Below are positions 1 to 8,340 of a stretch of DNA of 64,000 bases, piece after piece. The position numbers and the translations under genes are program-made. How positions within the stretch are numbered: the first letter of the stretch is position 1; every line of letters starts with the position of its first letter. The notes below the pieces were generated by a model, which did not search any database, was not told the origin of the DNA, and saw nothing but the letters and a program-made list of their open reading frames with translations. Source of the stretch: Deltaproteobacteria bacterium (GTDB taxonomy: Bacteria; Desulfobacterota; Desulfuromonadia; Geobacterales; Geobacteraceae); NCBI GenBank assembly GCA_009668975.1, contig SBEG01000018.1, forward strand, positions 20,340 to 84,339, read 5' to 3'.

Positions 1-1140
1 GCGTCCTTTGTCCTGAAAGAAATGCGTTCGTCTGAAGGCGGTTTTTATTCGGCCTGGGATGCCGACACGGATGGCGTTGAAGGTGAATACTATACATGGA
101 CTCGTCAAGAAATCTTCTCCGTTTTGGATAGCGATGCAGCAGAAATGGCATGCCGCCTGTTCGACATATCGGAACAGGGCAATTTTGAAGGGCGAAATAT
201 CCTCCATCTGCCGGTTCCCGTTCAGGAATTTGCAGACAAAGAAGGTATCCCGCTGGAAAACATGCAGCAAAAAATCGAAAATTGGCGAATAGCACTGGAA
301 ACAGCCCGCAAGGAACGGAAAAAACCTCTTCGGGATGAGAAGATTCTCAGTGCCTGGAATGGACTGATGATCTCGGCGCTTGCAAAATGTTTTGCCGTTA
401 CCGGAGAATCTCTTTATCGGGAAGCATCTGAAACAGCCCTTCGATTTATTACGAATCAGTTGCGGAACGCGGAGGGCCGTCTTCTGCGAAGCTGGTATCG
501 CGGCAAAGCATCAATTCACGGCTTTTTGGAAGATTATGCCTTTATCGGCTGGGCACTGATCCAGATGTATGAAGCCACCCTGGAGCGGCAGTATCTTGAT
601 GCTGCACGCAAAAACTGCAAAGAAGTGCTCAAGCTCTTTGCTGACGATGAGCAGTATGGTTTGTTTGATTCAGGCTCTGACAGTAAAGATCTTCTGGTGC
701 GCAAAAAAGGCGGTCATGACGGTGTTATTCCATCCGGAAACGCGGTTGCGGCGATGAACCTGATCAGACTGGGTAAAATCACTGCTGATTCGCGGCTCCT
801 AGAGGAAGGGAAGGGGATTCTCCGTTCTTTCATGGGCAGTATCGACGGAAACCCGATTACCGGGCTCCATTTCTTGTCAGCACTTGATTACCTGAGTTGT
901 CCGGAAACGGAAGTTACGTTCTCGGGCCGCATAGATACTGCTACAGCACGTGAAATGCTTCTTTCCGTACACAAACGTCTCATTCCGGGTCTCGTGCTGC
1001 GCGTTTCGGAAGAGAATGCGATAGTGCTTCCAAAAGGGAATAAAGCCGAAACAGTTGTCCAGATTTGTGCATCTGGCACGTGCAGGCTCCCGGTGACTGA
1101 AACAGCTGAACTGGAAAGACTACTGGACGAAATTGCCTGA
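1..1140 (+). CDS. YyaL/DUF255-family thioredoxin-domain protein (5' truncated by the window)
   Basis: The reading frame is open from base 1, so the first ATG at 22 is internal and the N-terminal part lies outside the window. What remains is the C-terminal (alpha/alpha)6-barrel half of the YyaL/SSP411 family, which normally carries an N-terminal thioredoxin-like domain. Visible family motifs are EGGFYSAWDADTDG, GEYYTW, LSAWNGLMISALAK and the HDGVIPSGNAVAAMNL segment. The C-terminus contains CASGTC. The biochemical role of the family is not settled. It is separated by 65 bp, including a hairpin, from murJ on the same strand. Confidence 0.85.
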   Translation, partial: ASFVLKEMRSSEGGFYSAWDADTDGVEGEYYTWTRQEIFSVLDSDAAEMACRLFDISEQGNFEGRNILHLPVPVQEFADKEGIPLENMQQKIENWRIALETARKERKKPLRDEKILSAWNGLMISALAKCFAVTGESLYREASETALRFITNQLRNAEGRLLRSWYRGKASIHGFLEDYAFIGWALIQMYEATLERQYLDAARKNCKEVLKLFADDEQYGLFDSGSDSKDLLVRKKGGHDGVIPSGNAVAAMNLIRLGKITADSRLLEEGKGILRSFMGSIDGNPITGLHFLSALDYLSCPETEVTFSGRIDTATAREMLLSVHKRLIPGLVLRVSEENAIVLPKGNKAETVVQICASGTCRLPVTETAELERLLDEIA

Positions 1141-1173
1141 AATAACTACCAATTTTCTCCTGCTTATGATACA

Positions 1174-1202
1174 TACCCCTGTGAAAACACGTCGCAGGGG
1201 TA
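1174..1202 (+). promoter_or_regulatory. hairpin covering the murJ Shine-Dalgarno
   Basis: TACCCCTG (1174-1181) and CAGGGGTA (1195-1202) form a perfect 8-bp inverted repeat with a 13-nt loop. The AGGGG in the right arm is the only Shine-Dalgarno-like sequence in front of the murJ ATG at 1206, so the fold would mask the ribosome binding site. No T-run follows, so it is not an intrinsic terminator. A role in translational control is inference. Confidence 0.45.
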
Positions 1203-1205
1203 GCT

Positions 1206-2771
1206 ATGTCTGAAAAGAAAAATATCGCACGAGCCGCTGGAATCATGGGAATTGCAACCATCCTTTCGCGAATTATGGGAATGGTTCGCGATATGGTGGT
1301 TTCGCGCCTTTTCGGGGCCGGCTTCGCAACAGACGCTTTTTTTGCGGCCTTTCAAATTCCCAATATGCTCCGGCGCTTTTTCGCCGAAGGAGCGCTGACC
1401 TCAGCGTTCGTCCCGACTTTTTCAGAGTGGTATACGCAGAAAAGTAAAGATGAGGCTCGCGAACTGGCCAACATTTGCTTCTCGCTTCTCACCATAGTTA
1501 TGGGACTGGTCACGCTGTTGGGCGTGCTGTTTTCGCCATTCATCGTCTCGCTGATGTTTCCCGGTTTCCAGGCCGAGCCGAACAAGATGCACTTGACGAT
1601 TCTTCTCAATCGGCTCATGTTTCCCTACATTTTCTTCATCAGTCTTGTGGCGCTCTGTATGGGTATCCTGAATACGGTCCGCCACTTTTTTACACCATCC
1701 ATTTCAACCGTTTTCCTGAATTTGTCAATGATCGTCTGCGCCCTGCTCTTGCGAGGTTTTTTCGAAGTTCCGATAACAGCTCTGGCAGTGGGGGTGTTAC
1801 TTGGTGGGCTCCTGCAGTTGCTCCTCCAATTACCGGTTCTCTATCGCAAAGGCTTTCCCATCCGTCTCAGGTTCAAGCCGCGTCATCCGGCGGTAAAACG
1901 GATTGCCTTGCTGATGTTGCCTGCCGTATTCGGTGTCGGTGTCTACTATCTGAATATTACCGTAGGTGCGATACTCGCATCCTTGCTGCCGCAGGGTAGC
2001 GTCTCGTATCTCTATTACGCCCAACGCCTCTTTGAATTTCCTCAGGGCATATTCACTGTCTCCATTGCCCAGGCGGTACTCCCTTCCATGAGCAGGCAAG
2101 CGGCGGCAGGAGACATGGCCGGTTTGAAGGAATCACTTTCCTTCGGCCTTCGCTTGACCCTCTTTATTACCATCCCTGCCATGGCAGGACTTCTGCTCTG
2201 TGCAACTCCGGTCTTCACGCTGCTGTTTATGGGCGGAGCCTTCGATTACGCCAAGGCCGTAAAATCAGCGGAGGCACTCTACTTCTATTCCTGGGGACTC
2301 AGCTTCGTGGCGCTTGTGAGAGTACTTGTTCCGGCATTTTATGCGTTGAAAGACACCAAAACCCCGGTACTGTCGGCTTTTATAGCTTTCCTGCTGAATG
2401 TCGGCTTCAGCTTGGTGCTCATGGGACCGCTGCTCCACGGTGGATTGGCATTGGCTACAACTCTTTCCGCCTTCTTCAATATGCTGCTGCTTCTCTATTA
2501 TCTGCGTAAGAAAATCGGCCCCTTCGGCGGAAGTAAAATTGTACTTTCCGGTCTCAAAATCCTCTTGGCAACCATACCCATGTCTTTGGGAGTATATCTC
2601 TGCATCCAGACGATAGATTGGTCAATCCAGGGGCAGAAGCTCTTGAAGGGCGGAGTACTTTCTTTGACCGTCTGCGCAGGAATAGGCATATTCCTCCTGT
2701 TTGCACATCTTCTACGCTGTGAAGAAACGGAACGGGTCTCTGAAATACTGCGGCGGAAATTGAAAAAATGA
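1206..2771 (+). CDS. murJ: Lipid II flippase MurJ (MviN)
   Basis: This 521-aa polytopic membrane protein has the MviN/MurJ family signature. The N-terminal RAAGIMGIATILSRIMGMVRD motif region is followed by FFAAFQIPNMLRRFFAEGA, which is highly conserved in MurJ, and about 14 hydrophobic segments can be traced. MurJ moves lipid II across the inner membrane for peptidoglycan synthesis. The length is typical. Its stop overlaps the start of ogt (ATGA at 2768), so the two are probably cotranscribed. The ATG at 1206 sits 4 nt after an SD-like AGGGG held in a predicted hairpin. Confidence 0.95.
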   Translation: MSEKKNIARAAGIMGIATILSRIMGMVRDMVVSRLFGAGFATDAFFAAFQIPNMLRRFFAEGALTSAFVPTFSEWYTQKSKDEARELANICFSLLTIVMGLVTLLGVLFSPFIVSLMFPGFQAEPNKMHLTILLNRLMFPYIFFISLVALCMGILNTVRHFFTPSISTVFLNLSMIVCALLLRGFFEVPITALAVGVLLGGLLQLLLQLPVLYRKGFPIRLRFKPRHPAVKRIALLMLPAVFGVGVYYLNITVGAILASLLPQGSVSYLYYAQRLFEFPQGIFTVSIAQAVLPSMSRQAAAGDMAGLKESLSFGLRLTLFITIPAMAGLLLCATPVFTLLFMGGAFDYAKAVKSAEALYFYSWGLSFVALVRVLVPAFYALKDTKTPVLSAFIAFLLNVGFSLVLMGPLLHGGLALATTLSAFFNMLLLLYYLRKKIGPFGGSKIVLSGLKILLATIPMSLGVYLCIQTIDWSIQGQKLLKGGVLSLTVCAGIGIFLLFAHLLRCEETERVSEILRRKLKK

Positions 2772-3334
2772 GAAAAAACTGCCTGACAATCACTGAAGAA
2801 GTTCATTTTTCCCGCTACTGTGTCGAAGGAAGTTACGGAGTTGTCGTTTCCACAGCGCACGGATTATTCGAAACAACACTGCCGGCCGCCGCATCTCCAG
2901 ATGAAATCCTGGCGGCACTTCACAAACGCTATACCCGGCCACACGGGGATAACGATCTTACCCGAGATGTCGCCGAGAGGCTTTTTCGCTATTTTTCCGG
3001 GGAGTTGGTCGACTTTCAGTATCCGATGGACCAACGGAGGTTTACCCCTTTTCAACAGTTGGTCTACCAGGCAGTACATGCCATCGGCTATGGTTCTGTG
3101 AAATCATATGGAGAGATTGCCCGGGAAATTCAGCGGCCACGAGCTGCCAGAGGGGTCGGGGCGGCCATGGCGCAGAACCCCTTGCCAATTATAATCCCGT
3201 GCCATCGAGTGATCGGTTCATCGGGTGCCATGACGGGGTATTCAGCACCGGGAGGTGTCGGCAGAAAGGAAATGCTCTTGCGTATGGAGGCTACGGTTCT
3301 GCGGAAGAAACTGGAGGCTCTAGCGGAGAAATAG
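2768..3334 (+). CDS. ogt: Methylated-DNA--protein-cysteine methyltransferase
   Basis: This 188-aa protein carries the catalytic motif IIPCHRVIGSSG, in which the Cys accepts the alkyl group from O6-alkylguanine in a single-turnover repair reaction. The upstream helix-turn-helix region (VYQAVHAIGYGSVKSYGEIAR) is typical of the DNA-binding domain. An N-terminal ribonuclease-H-like domain of about 90 residues precedes it, as in full-length Ogt. The start overlaps the murJ stop (ATGA), implying translational coupling. The gene is followed by an AT-rich intergenic region with DnaA boxes. Confidence 0.93.
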   Translation: MRKNCLTITEEVHFSRYCVEGSYGVVVSTAHGLFETTLPAAASPDEILAALHKRYTRPHGDNDLTRDVAERLFRYFSGELVDFQYPMDQRRFTPFQQLVYQAVHAIGYGSVKSYGEIAREIQRPRAARGVGAAMAQNPLPIIIPCHRVIGSSGAMTGYSAPGGVGRKEMLLRMEATVLRKKLEALAEK

Positions 3335-3651
3335 AGCGGGGCAGCCGTTATTTATGCACAATTGTCCGAAAATACAGTGAGTATTATTTCAGGCAATGGA
3401 TAACCAGCTGAAATAACAGACAAAGGCCTTAACTATCTGTTATTACAGCGTTTAGTAATTGCTTCACATTTGGGCAAATAGCGAAAAATGCTTAAAATAT
3501 GTCAATAAATAGACTTATCAACGTTGTTATGCACAAGTTATACACAGCTTCTGTGGAAAACTTTTTCAAAAGTTTACGGGAGGATTGAAAAGCTCAATAC
3601 TTCTGCGGTCAAAATTGACATCCCCGAAAACAGTTGCAGTAAATTATCCCC
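3335..3651. other. AT-rich intergenic region with a cluster of DnaA boxes (candidate origin or DnaA-titration site)
   Basis: This 317-bp gap between ogt and mazG (convergent) has no credible gene. It holds consensus DnaA boxes: TTATGCACA at 3352-3360 and 3527-3535, TTATACACA at 3538-3546 (start-to-start 11 bp from the previous box, one helical turn), and TTTTCCACA on the minus strand at 3552-3560. Weaker matches are at 3515-3523 and around 3397-3404. The stretch 3490-3525 is strongly AT-rich, like a DNA unwinding element. Box density is seen; the origin or titration role is inference. Confidence 0.55.
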
Positions 3652-4452
3652 TCAGCCTTCATCTTTTTCATTTCGTTCGGCTTTTTTCGCGTCCTCCCAT
3701 AAGATGTCCATCTGCTCCAAAGAAGCTTCCGTGAGAGTCATTCCCTGGGCATGCAGAGATTTTTCCACATGATGAAAGCGTGAAACAAAACGTGCAATTG
3801 TTTTCCGGAGGGCGTCCTCAGGATTGATAGACAGGAATCTTCCCAGATTGACAATGGCGAAGAGCAAATCACCCAACTCAGCTTCCATGCGCTCCTGATC
3901 ACCGGTAAAAAGAGTCTCCTCCAACTCCTTCAGTTCCTCGAGAACCTTGGCGAAGACCGGATCAACATGATCCCAATCAAAACCGACGCGGGAGGCTTTC
4001 TCCGTTATCTTCTGAGCACGCAGAAGTGCCGGCAACTGGGGAGGGACTCCGGAAAGTGCCGAAAGACGCTCTTCTCCCTTCTCGCCTTTCTTGATTCTTT
4101 CCCAGTTCGCAACAAGATCATCAATGGTATCTACTTTCAGGTCGGCAAAAACATGCGGATGCCGGCGGATGAGCTTATCGCAGAGGACCTGCAGAACATC
4201 ATCCATCGTGAATTCACCGTGCTCTTCGGCAATGACCGAATGGAACACGGACTGCAGCAGCAGGTCCCCCAGCTCTTCCTTAAGCATTTTCGTAGACTTG
4301 GAGTCAATCGCCTCCAAGACCTCATAGGTTTCTTCGAGCAGATACCTTTTCAGACTTTCATGTGTTTGTTCTGCATCCCAGGGACACCCTCCCGGCGCTC
4401 GCAAGCGGCGCATCAATTGCATTAATCTGTCGAATCCATGAACGGTATCCAT
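3652..4452 (-). CDS. mazG: Nucleoside triphosphate pyrophosphohydrolase MazG
   Basis: This 266-aa protein has two MazG-type helical domains. The first has LRAPGGCPWDAEQTHESL and LLEETYEVLEAI, and EELGDLLLQ supplies the Mg-binding acidic residues. The second has EAELGDLLFAIVNLGRF. MazG hydrolyses (d)NTPs to (d)NMP plus PPi and clears damaged or aberrant nucleotides. Length matches the E. coli type (263 aa). It stands alone on the minus strand, convergent with ogt across the DnaA-box region. Confidence 0.95.
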   Translation of the reverse strand: MDTVHGFDRLMQLMRRLRAPGGCPWDAEQTHESLKRYLLEETYEVLEAIDSKSTKMLKEELGDLLLQSVFHSVIAEEHGEFTMDDVLQVLCDKLIRRHPHVFADLKVDTIDDLVANWERIKKGEKGEERLSALSGVPPQLPALLRAQKITEKASRVGFDWDHVDPVFAKVLEELKELEETLFTGDQERMEAELGDLLFAIVNLGRFLSINPEDALRKTIARFVSRFHHVEKSLHAQGMTLTEASLEQMDILWEDAKKAERNEKDEG

Positions 4453-4570
4453 ATTCCCAGCCTTTCGAATTCTTCACGGCATTCCTTCCCTAACTGATCA
4501 AGTCGAGGAAGCTTGCGGATATTTAACGCCTCGGGAGAGGAAATGTCAAGGTCGGTCAACCCATAAAAAA

Positions 4571-4592
4571 AGGCCCTCAAAAGGGCCTTTTT
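4571..4592. terminator. Bidirectional intrinsic terminator after amt
   Basis: AGGCCC (4571-4576) pairs with GGGCCT (4583-4588), with a 6-nt loop, flanked by an A-run on the left and a T-run on the right. It lies 32 bp past the amt stop codon, so on the minus strand it ends amt transcription. The flanking runs would let it act in both directions. Confidence 0.85.
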
Positions 4593-4623
4593 ACTGGTTC
4601 AGCGCAGTGAAAAGGTCTGATCA

Positions 4624-5841
4624 TTACACCTGATCTTCAGGGTATGCATCAATGTGGTGGATTGCGAGATCCGGACCGATAAATTCAGCTTCCTTGTCAA
4701 GCCGGATACCGACAGTCTTCGCAAGTAGGGTATAAACAACATAGCTGCATGCCAAAGCAAAGACCACTGCGATACAGCTTCCAAGCAACTGGGATACGAA
4801 GGTAACACCGCCCATGCCGCCTAATTCTTTATAGCCGAAGATACCGGCAGCGATACCGCCCCAGGTTCCGCAAACTCCATGAAGCGGCCAGACGCCGAGC
4901 ACATCGTCAATCTTCAATTTCTCCTGCTCTATTTTAAATCCGTATACGAAGATAACCGCCGCAATTCCGCCTGTCAGAAACGCCGCCAATGGGTGCATGA
5001 TGTCACTGCCGGCACAGACAGCAATTAATCCGGCAAGTGCGCCGTTATGAATGAAGCCAGGATCGTTTTTGCCGGCAACCAGGGCAAAGAGCACCCCACC
5101 GACCATCGCCATAAGGGAATTGACGGCAACAAGTCCGGAGATACCCTGCAAATTGCCGGCGCTCATGACATTGAAACCAAACCAGCCAACCGCCAGAATC
5201 CAGGATCCGAGAGCGAGGAACGGGATATTGCTGATTGGTATCGGATGTGATCCGCCTTTTGAGTAACGGCCGGTTCGAGCTCCGAGAATAATAACCGCCG
5301 GAAGGGCTAACCAGCCGCCGATGGAATGAACGACAACAGAGCCGGCGTAATCATGAAATTCCGCGCCACCAATATTTTTAATAAAATCCTGGAGAAGTGA
5401 TTTGTTTTGTCCCCAGATTAATGACTCAAAAAACGGGTAGGCGAGGGCGACAAAAACTGCCCCGGCGAACAACTGTGGCCAGAACTTGGCGCGCTCCGCG
5501 ATACCGCCCGAAATTATTGCAGGAATACACGCTGCAAAACAGAGTAGAAAAAAGAAATGCACCAGATCATAGCCCTGGGCATTTGCCATCAGTTCGCCAG
5601 CCGGGTGCAGAAAAGATATACCATACGCCAAAGGGAAACCAACGAGGAAATAGAGAATGGTAGAGATGGACCAGTCGGAGATAATCTTGACAAAAGCATT
5701 TACCTGACTTTTTTTTCGTACGGTTCCAACTTCCAGAAAAGCGAAACCCGCATGCATGGCAAAAACCATGACTGCGCCGAGCATGAGAAACAGCACGTCG
5801 CCACTGTTCCTGAGACCTGTCGCCATCGACAGAGCGTCCAT
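4624..5841 (-). CDS. amt: Ammonium transporter Amt
   Basis: This 405-aa membrane protein has Amt family features: AMHAGFAFLEVGTVRKKS in the first helices, FHDYAGSVVVHSIGGW, GFNVMS, and the HGVCGTWGG segment near the C-terminal pore histidine. The C-terminal tail (GIRLDKEAEFIGPDLAIHH) is the PII-regulated type. The ATG at 5841 was chosen because GGAGG lies 7 nt upstream and it gives the family N-terminus; the frame remains open upstream. A sigma-54 promoter at 5905-5921 implies NtrC-type nitrogen control. Amt imports ammonium and is normally gated by a PII protein; a PII gene lies 40 kb away. Confidence 0.95.
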   Translation of the reverse strand: MDALSMATGLRNSGDVLFLMLGAVMVFAMHAGFAFLEVGTVRKKSQVNAFVKIISDWSISTILYFLVGFPLAYGISFLHPAGELMANAQGYDLVHFFFLLCFAACIPAIISGGIAERAKFWPQLFAGAVFVALAYPFFESLIWGQNKSLLQDFIKNIGGAEFHDYAGSVVVHSIGGWLALPAVIILGARTGRYSKGGSHPIPISNIPFLALGSWILAVGWFGFNVMSAGNLQGISGLVAVNSLMAMVGGVLFALVAGKNDPGFIHNGALAGLIAVCAGSDIMHPLAAFLTGGIAAVIFVYGFKIEQEKLKIDDVLGVWPLHGVCGTWGGIAAGIFGYKELGGMGGVTFVSQLLGSCIAVVFALACSYVVYTLLAKTVGIRLDKEAEFIGPDLAIHHIDAYPEDQV

Positions 5842-5904
5842 AAATATACCTCCATTGGTATTAGTACTTGCTCTTCCCGCCATTGGGAATGATTTTGTTT
5901 GCCT

Positions 5905-5921
5905 AGCAAGCTGTTTGCCAA
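5905..5921 (-). promoter_or_regulatory. Sigma-54 promoter of amt
   Basis: On the minus strand TTGGCAAACAGCTTGCT has the GG-N10-GC spacing of the -24/-12 sigma-54 element. Transcription would start near 5894, leaving an untranslated leader of about 50 nt before the amt ATG. It fits the nitrogen-responsive role of the gene. Confidence 0.65.
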
Positions 5922-6104
5922 CCTGACAACCTATTGATAATATTAGAATTAAGACTTGCACGTTCATTATTTTTCCAGCAGGGTGCCTAAATAGTCGGCG
6001 GATGTGCACAAAATTTAAGCCTGCATTCCCGTCGTAGAATGGAGTTGACGCTTTGAGCAGGTCGTAGTACAAATTGAAGAAGAAAAGAGGAGGCAGGATC
6101 CAGC

Positions 6105-7247
6105 GTGGAGTCGCGAACAGCTCTTATCTACTCTCCGGATTTCAGCAAATTCAGCTATGGCAAGGAACATCCATTCAAGGTTCAGCGGTTTCGGCTTGCC
6201 TATGAACTCATGGAGGCCTTTGAGTTGACATCTTTGCCGGGAGCCAGAATATTTGACTGCGTTCCGGCGGCAGAAAGCCAGCTACTGACCTTCCACACAC
6301 ACAGTTACCTTTCGAAACTCAAGGAATTCAGCCTTTCAAATGAGCCGAGGGCGGATTTCCGCTACGGCCTTGGCGATATAGAGAACCCGGTTTTCCCGGG
6401 CCTTTACCACTGGGCTTGTCTTGGGGCGGGGGGCACAATCGAGGCTGCGCGGCTCGTAACCGAGGGAGGGTTCGACATTGCCTTCAACCTTGCAGGCGGC
6501 TGGCACCATGCGCATCGGAGCAGGGCCTCCGGATTCTCCTATCTTAACGATAGTGTACTTGCCATTAACACCCTTCTGCAAAAAGGTAAAAGAATTGTCT
6601 ATCTGGATATCGACGCACACCATGGCGACGGTGTTCAGGAAGCCTTTTACGATACGGATCAGGTCCTTACCATATCGATTCACGAAAGCGGCGAGAGTTT
6701 TTTCCCCGGAACCGGATCTGAAAAAGAAATAGGTTCGGGGCCGGGGAAGGGCTTCTCGGTAAACGTTCCCTTAAAAGAACATACTGACGATGCCTTGTTC
6801 ATGAAGGCTTTTGACGAGGTTGCCTTCCCTCTCATTGCAGCGTTTGATCCTGATGTCATGGTGACGCAACTCGGTGCGGACACTTTTCGAACCGACCCTT
6901 TGACACGACTGGAGATTACCACTCACAGCTACGGGTATGTACTGAAGAAACTCAAGGCGCTGAAAATCCCCTGGGTTGCTGTCGGTGGGGGTGGGTATGA
7001 AAATATCAACGTTGCACGGGCCTGGACCCTTGCCTGGGCAATCATGAACGATTTTGAACTGCCGCCGCATCTTCCTGCCCGTTTTATCAAACTGATTTCT
7101 TCCCTTGGCTACCCCAATCGGATGCTCCTTGATGCGATGCACTGGGCCGAGGACGATGATCGAAACCGGGCACTCGATGCTGTCGAGAAAAGCATCGCCG
7201 CAATCAAGAAAAAAGTTTTCCCCATCATCATCGGTGCCCATGGCTAG
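6105..7247 (+). CDS. Histone deacetylase superfamily (AcuC-like) protein
   Basis: This 380-aa Zn-dependent deacetylase fold carries the class I/II HDAC signature: GGWHHAHRSRASGFSYLND with the catalytic His-His pair, YLDIDAHHGDGVQ with Asp and His metal ligands, and a later QLGADTFRTDPL Asp ligand. VGGGGYE is also conserved. Start is GTG at 6105, with AAGAGGAGG about 11 nt upstream. Bacterial members deacetylate lysines (AcuC acts on acetyl-CoA synthetase) or acetylpolyamines; the substrate here is unknown. It overlaps the next gene by 8 bp. Confidence 0.85.
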   Translation: MESRTALIYSPDFSKFSYGKEHPFKVQRFRLAYELMEAFELTSLPGARIFDCVPAAESQLLTFHTHSYLSKLKEFSLSNEPRADFRYGLGDIENPVFPGLYHWACLGAGGTIEAARLVTEGGFDIAFNLAGGWHHAHRSRASGFSYLNDSVLAINTLLQKGKRIVYLDIDAHHGDGVQEAFYDTDQVLTISIHESGESFFPGTGSEKEIGSGPGKGFSVNVPLKEHTDDALFMKAFDEVAFPLIAAFDPDVMVTQLGADTFRTDPLTRLEITTHSYGYVLKKLKALKIPWVAVGGGGYENINVARAWTLAWAIMNDFELPPHLPARFIKLISSLGYPNRMLLDAMHWAEDDDRNRALDAVEKSIAAIKKKVFPIIIGAHG

Positions 7248-8070
7248 GCTGCCCGGAAACAGACAATTGACGGATGCGCAGGGTAATTCGCTCTTTACTC
7301 TCAAAGACATCAACACACTGCAGGAGTGGGAAAAAGAGCGCATTTACGGCAGGATTGTTCCTGACCGGCTTTTAAGTATGTTTAACATATCTTCCGAAAC
7401 GTTTCAGGGCCGCGATGGTGAAAGGAAAGTTTTTTTCACTGCGCCAGAGGGACTTGGTCTGTGCCGTATCGAAATGCGGCTTGCCCCTCTCGACCGGGAT
7501 GCGGTGTTTTACCTGGAGATTGCGGATACCCAGCATCATCAGATGGAACTGGCATTCTGCATTATTAACGATCCATTCACGCCACGATTCAACGTCGATG
7601 TTGACGAACATGACAGGAACAATTGTTTTACCAGCTACGGGCGGAACATTCCTGAGGAGATCAGGGCCATGAAAGCCGGGCTCTTCCCGAACCAGACGCA
7701 TCGCGGCCTGCGGATGTTTCCTGACTTCCTGCCCCTGTTCGAATTTTTTGTCGATTCTCTGGGCATGGAATTTATTATTGCCGAGCCGCTGACATACGAT
7801 AACGCAATCCGCTACGAGAAGTATGGCTTTGATTACCTTACCGGTAAACGGTTGATGCTTGAAATTAATGAGGGGTTCCGCAACGGGAACATTTACCAGC
7901 GCCGGCTCGACGGTTCATCGCCTTTTCGCTGCGCCGGAGCTGAAAAAACCGTTCACGGCAGAAGCTGGGCAATACATGATGGCATTCTCGAGAAACCCTG
8001 GGATGACATCAGAATTTATCTGCAAATTGGGCACAAAGCGGGCATCGACACTTTTCCGGAAAAAGCCTGA
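7240..8070 (+). CDS. Conserved protein of unknown function, coupled to the deacetylase-like gene
   Basis: This is a 276-aa soluble protein with no motif I can name with confidence. The ATG at 7240 overlaps the end of the deacetylase gene; the frame is open further upstream, but that part is antisense-like shadow inside the previous gene. The C-terminal third (EPLTYDNAIRYEKYGFDYLTG) resembles the last strand and helix of GNAT acetyltransferases (Asn-Ala-x-x-x-Tyr-x-x-x-Gly-Phe). If real, that would pair an acetylase with a deacetylase as in the Bacillus acuABC operon. That is inference; the N-terminal two thirds give no support. Confidence 0.7.
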   Translation: MARLPGNRQLTDAQGNSLFTLKDINTLQEWEKERIYGRIVPDRLLSMFNISSETFQGRDGERKVFFTAPEGLGLCRIEMRLAPLDRDAVFYLEIADTQHHQMELAFCIINDPFTPRFNVDVDEHDRNNCFTSYGRNIPEEIRAMKAGLFPNQTHRGLRMFPDFLPLFEFFVDSLGMEFIIAEPLTYDNAIRYEKYGFDYLTGKRLMLEINEGFRNGNIYQRRLDGSSPFRCAGAEKTVHGRSWAIHDGILEKPWDDIRIYLQIGHKAGIDTFPEKA

Positions 8071-8159
8071 AATATTTTCAGCATGATTGCCCACGTATCA
8101 GAAATTTAATCTCACTGGCTCAGAAATTGTTCAATTTGCGGCGTGAGGGAGGATGCGAG

Positions 8160-8261
8160 ATGTTTGGTTTCAGTATAGCAGATTGGATCTTTATCGGACT
8201 TGTCATGGGAGTGATTTTTTTCTTTATCGCCCTCAGCGGTATGAATAAACGTAAAAGCTAG
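8160..8261 (+). CDS. Small single-pass membrane protein (33 aa)
   Basis: A short frame starts at ATG 8160 with GGGAGG 7 nt upstream and ends with TAG at 8259. It encodes a short N-terminal segment, about 20 continuous hydrophobic residues (WIFIGLVMGVIFFFIALSG) and a basic tail NKRKS, giving a single membrane helix with a positive cytoplasmic end. The ribosome site and clean transmembrane organisation support it. It lies between the unknown gene and the MlaF-like ATPase. Function is unknown. Confidence 0.55.
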   Translation: MFGFSIADWIFIGLVMGVIFFFIALSGMNKRKS

Positions 8262-8340
8262 CTCTATAGCTGTAATCCGCTGCGTACGATAAATGCACAT
8301 GCAAAATCAATCGAAAAACTAATCCAGGTGGAGAAAAACC

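Noticed and set aside
3524..3772. 82-aa plus-strand frame in the DnaA-box region
   Set aside because: It starts within the DnaA boxes and runs antisense into mazG; no ribosome site.
5842..6072. N-terminal extension of amt by 77 residues
   Set aside because: It would include the sigma-54 promoter and has no family similarity; ATG 5841 has a good ribosome site and gives the normal Amt start.
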